From contig JBKEAC010000113.1 of NCBI GenBank assembly GCA_047971925.1, positions 1-9,774 on the forward strand: a stretch of 9,774 bases of DNA. Reading direction: 5' to 3'. Under the pieces are notes generated by a model. It searched no databases. It was given only the letters and a program-made list of their open reading frames with translations, and was not told the DNA's origin. This DNA comes from JBKEDC01 sp047971925. Its GTDB lineage: Bacteria > Bacteroidota > Bacteroidia > Bacteroidales > Prolixibacteraceae. Shown here one piece after another: positions 7,027-9,774 of the stretch (positions are counted from its first letter, which is position 1; each line of letters opens with the position of its first letter). The position numbers were made by a program, and so were the translations under genes.

Positions 7027-7032
7027 TTATTT

Positions 7033-7076
7033 ATAATGAATCCTGAAAGTAATTTAAAACTTTCAGGATTCATTAT
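7033..7076. repeat. Perfect 18-bp inverted repeat overlapping a promoter box
   Basis: ATAATGAATCCTGAAAGT (7033-7050) is exactly complementary to 7059-7076 around an 8-nt A/T loop. It lacks the T tract of an intrinsic terminator on either side and stands 6 nt after the operon terminator. The end of its right arm forms part of TATCTTTG (7074-7081). It may be an operator, a cruciform-forming site or an RNA hairpin. Confidence 0.9.
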
Positions 7077-7081
7077 CTTTG
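7074..7081 (+). promoter_or_regulatory. Candidate -7 box of the cobQ promoter
   Basis: TATCTTTG matches TAnnTTTG exactly. A TTTA at 7053-7056, inside the loop of the inverted repeat, is the nearest candidate for the -33 TTTG. The predicted start near 7088 leaves a leader of about 310 nt before cobQ. No other good box was found between the terminator and the tandem repeats. Confidence 0.4.
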
Positions 7082-7198
7082 CTGTTCAGGCTTACATCAT
7101 CCCGATTAATGATAGTCTGGATTGTAATGATGTATTGAACCTGGAACTCAGTTTTCCTCATGAACGTTGAATGCTTTGGGGAGATGTAGCTGGCACTT
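7082..7198 (+). promoter_or_regulatory. Structured upstream part of the cobQ leader
   Basis: TACATCAT (7093-7100) pairs perfectly with ATGATGTA (7127-7134). CAGG (7087-7090) with CCTG (7140-7143) extends the stem outward across an internal loop. A second GATGTA (7183-7188) could compete for the same TACATC. The stretch from about 7141 (TGGAACTCA, CATGA, AATG, GGGGAGATG, CTGGCACTTA) resembles the second half of the 91-nt unit that follows, so it may be a diverged older copy. I found no B12-box or other hallmark of a cobalamin riboswitch. Confidence 0.35.
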
Positions 7199-7218
7199 AA
7201 ATAACAAATTATATGCAG

Positions 7219-7284
7219 ATGAAACGAGCCATGAGCTTAGGAATCTCACACACGAGCATGACTATAATGGCGAGATACATCTGA
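7219..7284 (+). CDS. 21-codon mini reading frame, copy 1
   Basis: ATG 7219 to TGA 7282-7284 encodes MKRAMSLGISHTSMTIMARY plus one Ile. Its start region resembles that of cobQ. There is no signal peptide, membrane helix or recognised family, and four Met residues are spread along it. The stop codon lies within CATCTGA, which can pair with the start region of copy 2. It may be a translated leader peptide or simply a by-product of duplicating a start region. Because the two copies are identical, no codon-substitution evidence is available. Confidence 0.35.
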   Translation: MKRAMSLGISHTSMTIMARYI

Positions 7285-7309
7285 CAACTAAAAAACAAAT
7301 TATAAACAG

Positions 7310-7375
7310 ATGAAACGAGCCATGAGCTTAGGAATCTCACACACGAGCATGACTATAATGGCGAGATACATCTGA
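7310..7375 (+). CDS. 21-codon mini reading frame, copy 2
   Basis: Its sequence is identical to copy 1 (7219-7284), in a different frame because the 91-nt period is not a multiple of three. It ends 25 nt before the cobQ ATG. Its terminal CATCTG (7369-7374) is complementary to CAGATG (7398-7403), which contains the cobQ start codon, so termination of a ribosome here could expose that start. Function is inferred only. Confidence 0.35.
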   Translation: MKRAMSLGISHTSMTIMARYI

Positions 7376-7400
7376 CAACTTAAAAACAAATTATAAACAG

Positions 7401-8876
7401 ATGAAAAAGCAGCTTAAACCGCTCATGTTTGTAGGAACAGGGTCAGATGTTGGCAAATCGGTCATTAACGCCGCATTCTGTCGCATCTTATTGCAAGATG
7501 GTTATCACCCTGCACCATTCAAAGCGCAAAACATGTCGCTTAATTCCTATGCTAGTGCCGAAGGATTAGAAATGGGGCGTGCGCAAGTGGTTCAGGCGGA
7601 AGCTTGCGGTATTCCTTGTGAAAGTGCCATGAATCCAATCTTGCTCAAACCCACAAGTGAACAAAGAGCACAAGTGATTCTCAACGGGAAGCCGCTTGTT
7701 ACACAATCGGCACAAGAATACTTCTTAGGAACCGATCGCCAATTCCTTTTCGATGAAGCCATGAAGGCATTTCGCAACCTACAAAGTCGATACAATCCCA
7801 TCGTGCTTGAAGGTGCGGGTAGTATTTCGGAAATGAATCTGTGGGATAAAGATGTTACTAACATGCGTGTTGCTGTTGAGTGTAATGCGAGCACAATTCT
7901 TATTGCCGATATTGATAGGGGAGGTGTTTTTGGAAGTGTCTATGGCACGTTGCAATTACTTCCTGCGAAAGAACGAAAGCAAATAAAGGGTGTGCTGATT
8001 AATAAGTTTCGTGGCGATATCAAACTCTTTGAATCGGGCAGGCAAATGCTAGAAGATTTGTGTGGTGTGAAAGTGGTGGGAGTGGTGCCTTATTTTAGAG
8101 ATATTCATATTGATGATGAAGATAGTGTTGTGCTCGATAAAAAGCGTGAACACAAGCAAATGAGTGAAGTGAAAGTGGCTGTTGTGTTGTTAAAACACAT
8201 GAGTAATTTCACCGACTTCAATGCGTTGGAACGTGTAGATGGTTTGCAGGTGTTTTATACGGCAAATCCCGAGGAAATTCTTCGATCGGATATTATTATT
8301 ATCCCTGGAAGTAAAAGCACGATTTCCGACCTCCAATGGCTTCGTGAAATGGGCATTGCTAAGTGCATTTTGCAAGCACAAGCGCAAGGAAAGGCTGTTT
8401 ATGGCATCTGTGGAGGCTATCAGATGATGGGCGAAGAAATCCATGATCCACATCAAGTGGAGAGTGATGTGGTTTCTGTTCCTGGATTGGGATTGCTGCC
8501 TGTTGTGAGTGTTTTGGGTAAAGAAAAGCGCACGGTGCAAAGTGCATTCTATTTTAGAAAACAAGGCGAATTGTGTCGTGGCTACGAAATACACATGGGG
8601 GTGAGTGAGCGTCATGGAGGAAGAGCACTATGCACTATGGAAGATGCAAGCGAGGAAGGCTGCTTCATGTCAGAGAAACTTTGGGGGAGCTATCAGCATG
8701 GCATTTTCGATAATGCGGCAGTTATTCAAGATATCTTGCAATCGAATGGTTTTTCAACGAAAGTTGATGATTTTAATTATTCAAATTTTAAAGAAGAGCA
8801 ATACAACAGGCTTGCTAATCATGTGCGAGCTCATGTTGATATGGAGTATATTTATAGCACGTTGAAATACGATTGA
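7401..8876 (+). CDS. cobQ: Cobyric acid synthase CobQ
   Basis: This cytosolic enzyme uses ATP and glutamine to amidate the b, d, e and g side chains of adenosylcobyrinic acid a,c-diamide in cobalamin synthesis. The 491 residues have the normal two-domain form. The N-terminal synthetase domain of the dethiobiotin-synthetase-like P-loop fold has GTGSDVGKS (12-20), PFKAQNMSLNSY (39-50), KPTSEQ (83-88), LEGAGS (136-141) and DIDRGGVF (170-177). The C-terminal class I amidotransferase-like domain begins about 256; it has the nucleophile Cys337 in YGICGGYQMMG, YEIHMG (395-400) and His433 in SYQHGIFDN. The start is set by the third 91-nt start region and by the usual family N-terminus. No other cobalamin genes are in view; the enzyme alone would fit salvage or late-stage synthesis or a pathway split across the genome. 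Convergent with the next gene. Confidence 0.97.
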   Translation: MKKQLKPLMFVGTGSDVGKSVINAAFCRILLQDGYHPAPFKAQNMSLNSYASAEGLEMGRAQVVQAEACGIPCESAMNPILLKPTSEQRAQVILNGKPLVTQSAQEYFLGTDRQFLFDEAMKAFRNLQSRYNPIVLEGAGSISEMNLWDKDVTNMRVAVECNASTILIADIDRGGVFGSVYGTLQLLPAKERKQIKGVLINKFRGDIKLFESGRQMLEDLCGVKVVGVVPYFRDIHIDDEDSVVLDKKREHKQMSEVKVAVVLLKHMSNFTDFNALERVDGLQVFYTANPEEILRSDIIIIPGSKSTISDLQWLREMGIAKCILQAQAQGKAVYGICGGYQMMGEEIHDPHQVESDVVSVPGLGLLPVVSVLGKEKRTVQSAFYFRKQGELCRGYEIHMGVSERHGGRALCTMEDASEEGCFMSEKLWGSYQHGIFDNAAVIQDILQSNGFSTKVDDFNYSNFKEEQYNRLANHVRAHVDMEYIYSTLKYD

Positions 8877-8929
8877 TATTTTCAATGTGCTGAATCGAGT
8901 TTAATTTTTTGTGTTATCTCTCTGATGAA

Positions 8930-8953
8930 ATAAACCGCCACACAGCGGTTTAT
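8930..8953. terminator. Convergent hairpin between cobQ and the aldo/keto reductase
   Basis: ATAAACCGC (8930-8938) pairs perfectly with GCGGTTTAT (8945-8953) around a 6-nt loop. The flanking T tracts are short on both strands, so it is a modest terminator that could serve both genes. Its right arm contains the stop codon of the reductase (8950-8952, - strand). Confidence 0.6.
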
Positions 8954-9774
8954 ATTTCTTTGCCTAAATTATAAAAGATCTCAATGATTTTTGGGTCTCT
9001 GTTATCGAAGAAAAGTGTTTTGTGATTATCCATTTCTGAAATCAGAGCCATATCATCATCGGAAAGCTGAAAATCGAAGATGTTGATATTTTCCTTTATC
9101 AAATCGGCATCGGCAGCTCTAGGGATAACCACAACTCCACGCTGAATGTTCCATCTCAAACTCACTTGTGCTGCTGTTTTTCCATATTTCGCTCCAATTT
9201 CTACGAGTGTTTTATTTGTAAAGATACCTTTTTCTCCTTGTGCCAAAGGAGCCCAACCTTCATGAACAATTCCAAGTTCCTTTAAGAAAGTATGTTCTTC
9301 TTTCCGTTGATGGAAAACATGAGTTTCCAGCTGATCAATGGCGGGCTTAATCCGATTGTAAAGCATGACATCCATCACTCGGTCGGGATAAAAATTAGAT
9401 AAGCCGATTGAGCGAACGCTTCCCTCATCATGCATTTCTTCCATGGCTCTCCATGTTCCATGAACATCGCCTTGCGGATTGTGAATTAACAACATATCTA
9501 AATAAGTCAAGCCCAAATTGTCAAGAGCAATTTGCAACCATTCTTTTGCCTTTTCATATGACATGTGGCTCACCCAAACTTTTGAACTAATGAATAGTTC
9601 TTCTCTTGGAACTCCCGATTCTTTAATTGCATCGCCAACTGCACGATCGCTTCCGTAAAAAACAGCGGTATCAAACAATCGATATCCTGAATTAATGGCG
9701 GCTAAAACAGCTTGTTTACACTCATTATAATCGGTCAGACCAAATGTGCCAAAGCCAATGATCGGCATGTCAAC
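8950..9774 (-). CDS. Aldo/keto reductase, N-terminus outside the window
   Basis: This is an NAD(P)H-dependent reductase of carbonyl compounds with the AKR TIM barrel. Counting from the Met at 9768, the catalytic tetrad is Asp33 and Tyr38 (FDTAVFYGSD), Lys63 (SSKVW) and His96 (LLIHNP). GFGTFGL (5-11) begins the barrel, and ALDNLGLTYLDMLLIHNP matches the family signature. IGLSNF (121-126), with Asn in place, and WAPLAQG (172-178) also fit. The frame stays open to the edge (Val-Asp before that Met), and relatives have a Leu-Asn-Asn-Gly-Val-type strand before 'MPxxGFG', so the true start most likely lies beyond 9774. The cofactor loop reads VIPRAADADLIKEN where NADPH-preferring members have IPKS with an Arg before 'IxEN'; Lys, Ser and Arg are all replaced. 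The substrate cannot be predicted. Confidence 0.93.
   Translation of the reverse strand, partial: VDMPIIGFGTFGLTDYNECKQAVLAAINSGYRLFDTAVFYGSDRAVGDAIKESGVPREELFISSKVWVSHMSYEKAKEWLQIALDNLGLTYLDMLLIHNPQGDVHGTWRAMEEMHDEGSVRSIGLSNFYPDRVMDVMLYNRIKPAIDQLETHVFHQRKEEHTFLKELGIVHEGWAPLAQGEKGIFTNKTLVEIGAKYGKTAAQVSLRWNIQRGVVVIPRAADADLIKENINIFDFQLSDDDMALISEMDNHKTLFFDNRDPKIIEIFYNLGKEI

Larger units (their letters stand above)
7199..7406 (+). repeat. 91-nt tandem repeat array ending at the cobQ start
   Basis: Unit 1 is 7199-7289, unit 2 is 7290-7380, and a partial third unit (7381-7406) contains the cobQ start. Units 1 and 2 are identical from 7216/7307 onward (74 nt) and differ at 3 of the first 20 bases. 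Units 2 and 3 differ at 1 of the first 20. Each unit has an A-rich tract ACAAATTATA, then CAGATGAAA. ATG codons thus fall at 7219, 7310 and 7401, spaced exactly 91. The near-identity points to recent duplication or sequence maintenance. Confidence 0.97.

Noticed and set aside
7216..7283. Possible hammerhead-type ribozyme in each repeat unit
   Set aside because: GATGAAAC-like bases occur, but the CUGANGA and GAAA core with flanking stems in the right order is absent.
7199..7406. Tandem repeats considered as a CRISPR array
   Set aside because: The whole 91-nt period is conserved with no unique spacers, and there are only two full units.
8190..8615. 141-codon frame on the - strand inside cobQ
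   Set aside because: It lies fully opposite conserved cobQ domain coding, its product has no recognisable features, and it is a compositional shadow.
9766..9768. ATG at 9768 as the true start of the aldo/keto reductase
   Set aside because: The frame stays open to the window edge and the protein would lack the first barrel residues seen in the family.

Overview
The window looks like chromosomal DNA of a Bacteroidota (Bacteroidia-type) bacterium. This rests on three things: AT-rich intergenic DNA with TAnnTTFG-class -7 boxes (TAnnTTTG), A-rich start regions that mostly lack Shine-Dalgarno sequences, and protein families and gene order typical of that phylum (ExbB with an N-terminal signal peptide, a small membrane protein, then two ExbD proteins). 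I cannot assign a genus.

Layout. Positions 1-709 carry no convincing large gene. They hold a structured hairpin element (17-131), a short reading frame that may be a gene remnant, an AT-rich stretch, and a probable promoter and leader for the first operon; the leader contains a 36-codon reading frame whose stop overlaps the metF start. Positions 710-4410 form a tight + strand operon: metF (methylenetetrahydrofolate reductase), a tandem-domain universal stress protein, a TatD-family metal-dependent hydrolase, and a type I asparaginase that overlaps tatD by 4 bases. Positions 4605-6988 form a second + strand operon encoding an energy-transducing proton channel: ExbB/TolQ/MotA, an unrecognised four-helix membrane protein, and two ExbD proteins. 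A clear intrinsic terminator (7001-7026) closes it, with no tonB inside it.

Positions 7030-7400 are the most unusual part. There is a perfect 18-bp inverted repeat whose right arm overlaps a TATCTTTG promoter-like box, then a long leader ending in an exact 91-nt tandem duplication. Each unit contains an A-rich start region and an identical 21-codon reading frame. The third start region, again exactly 91 nt on, is that of cobQ (7401-8876, cobyric acid synthase). Base pairing between the end of each mini-frame and the next start codon could couple their translation. This is the best candidate here for an undescribed regulatory arrangement. No canonical cobalamin riboswitch was recognised in the leader.

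At the right edge an aldo/keto reductase on the - strand converges on cobQ, with a shared 9-bp hairpin between them. Its N-terminus runs off the window.
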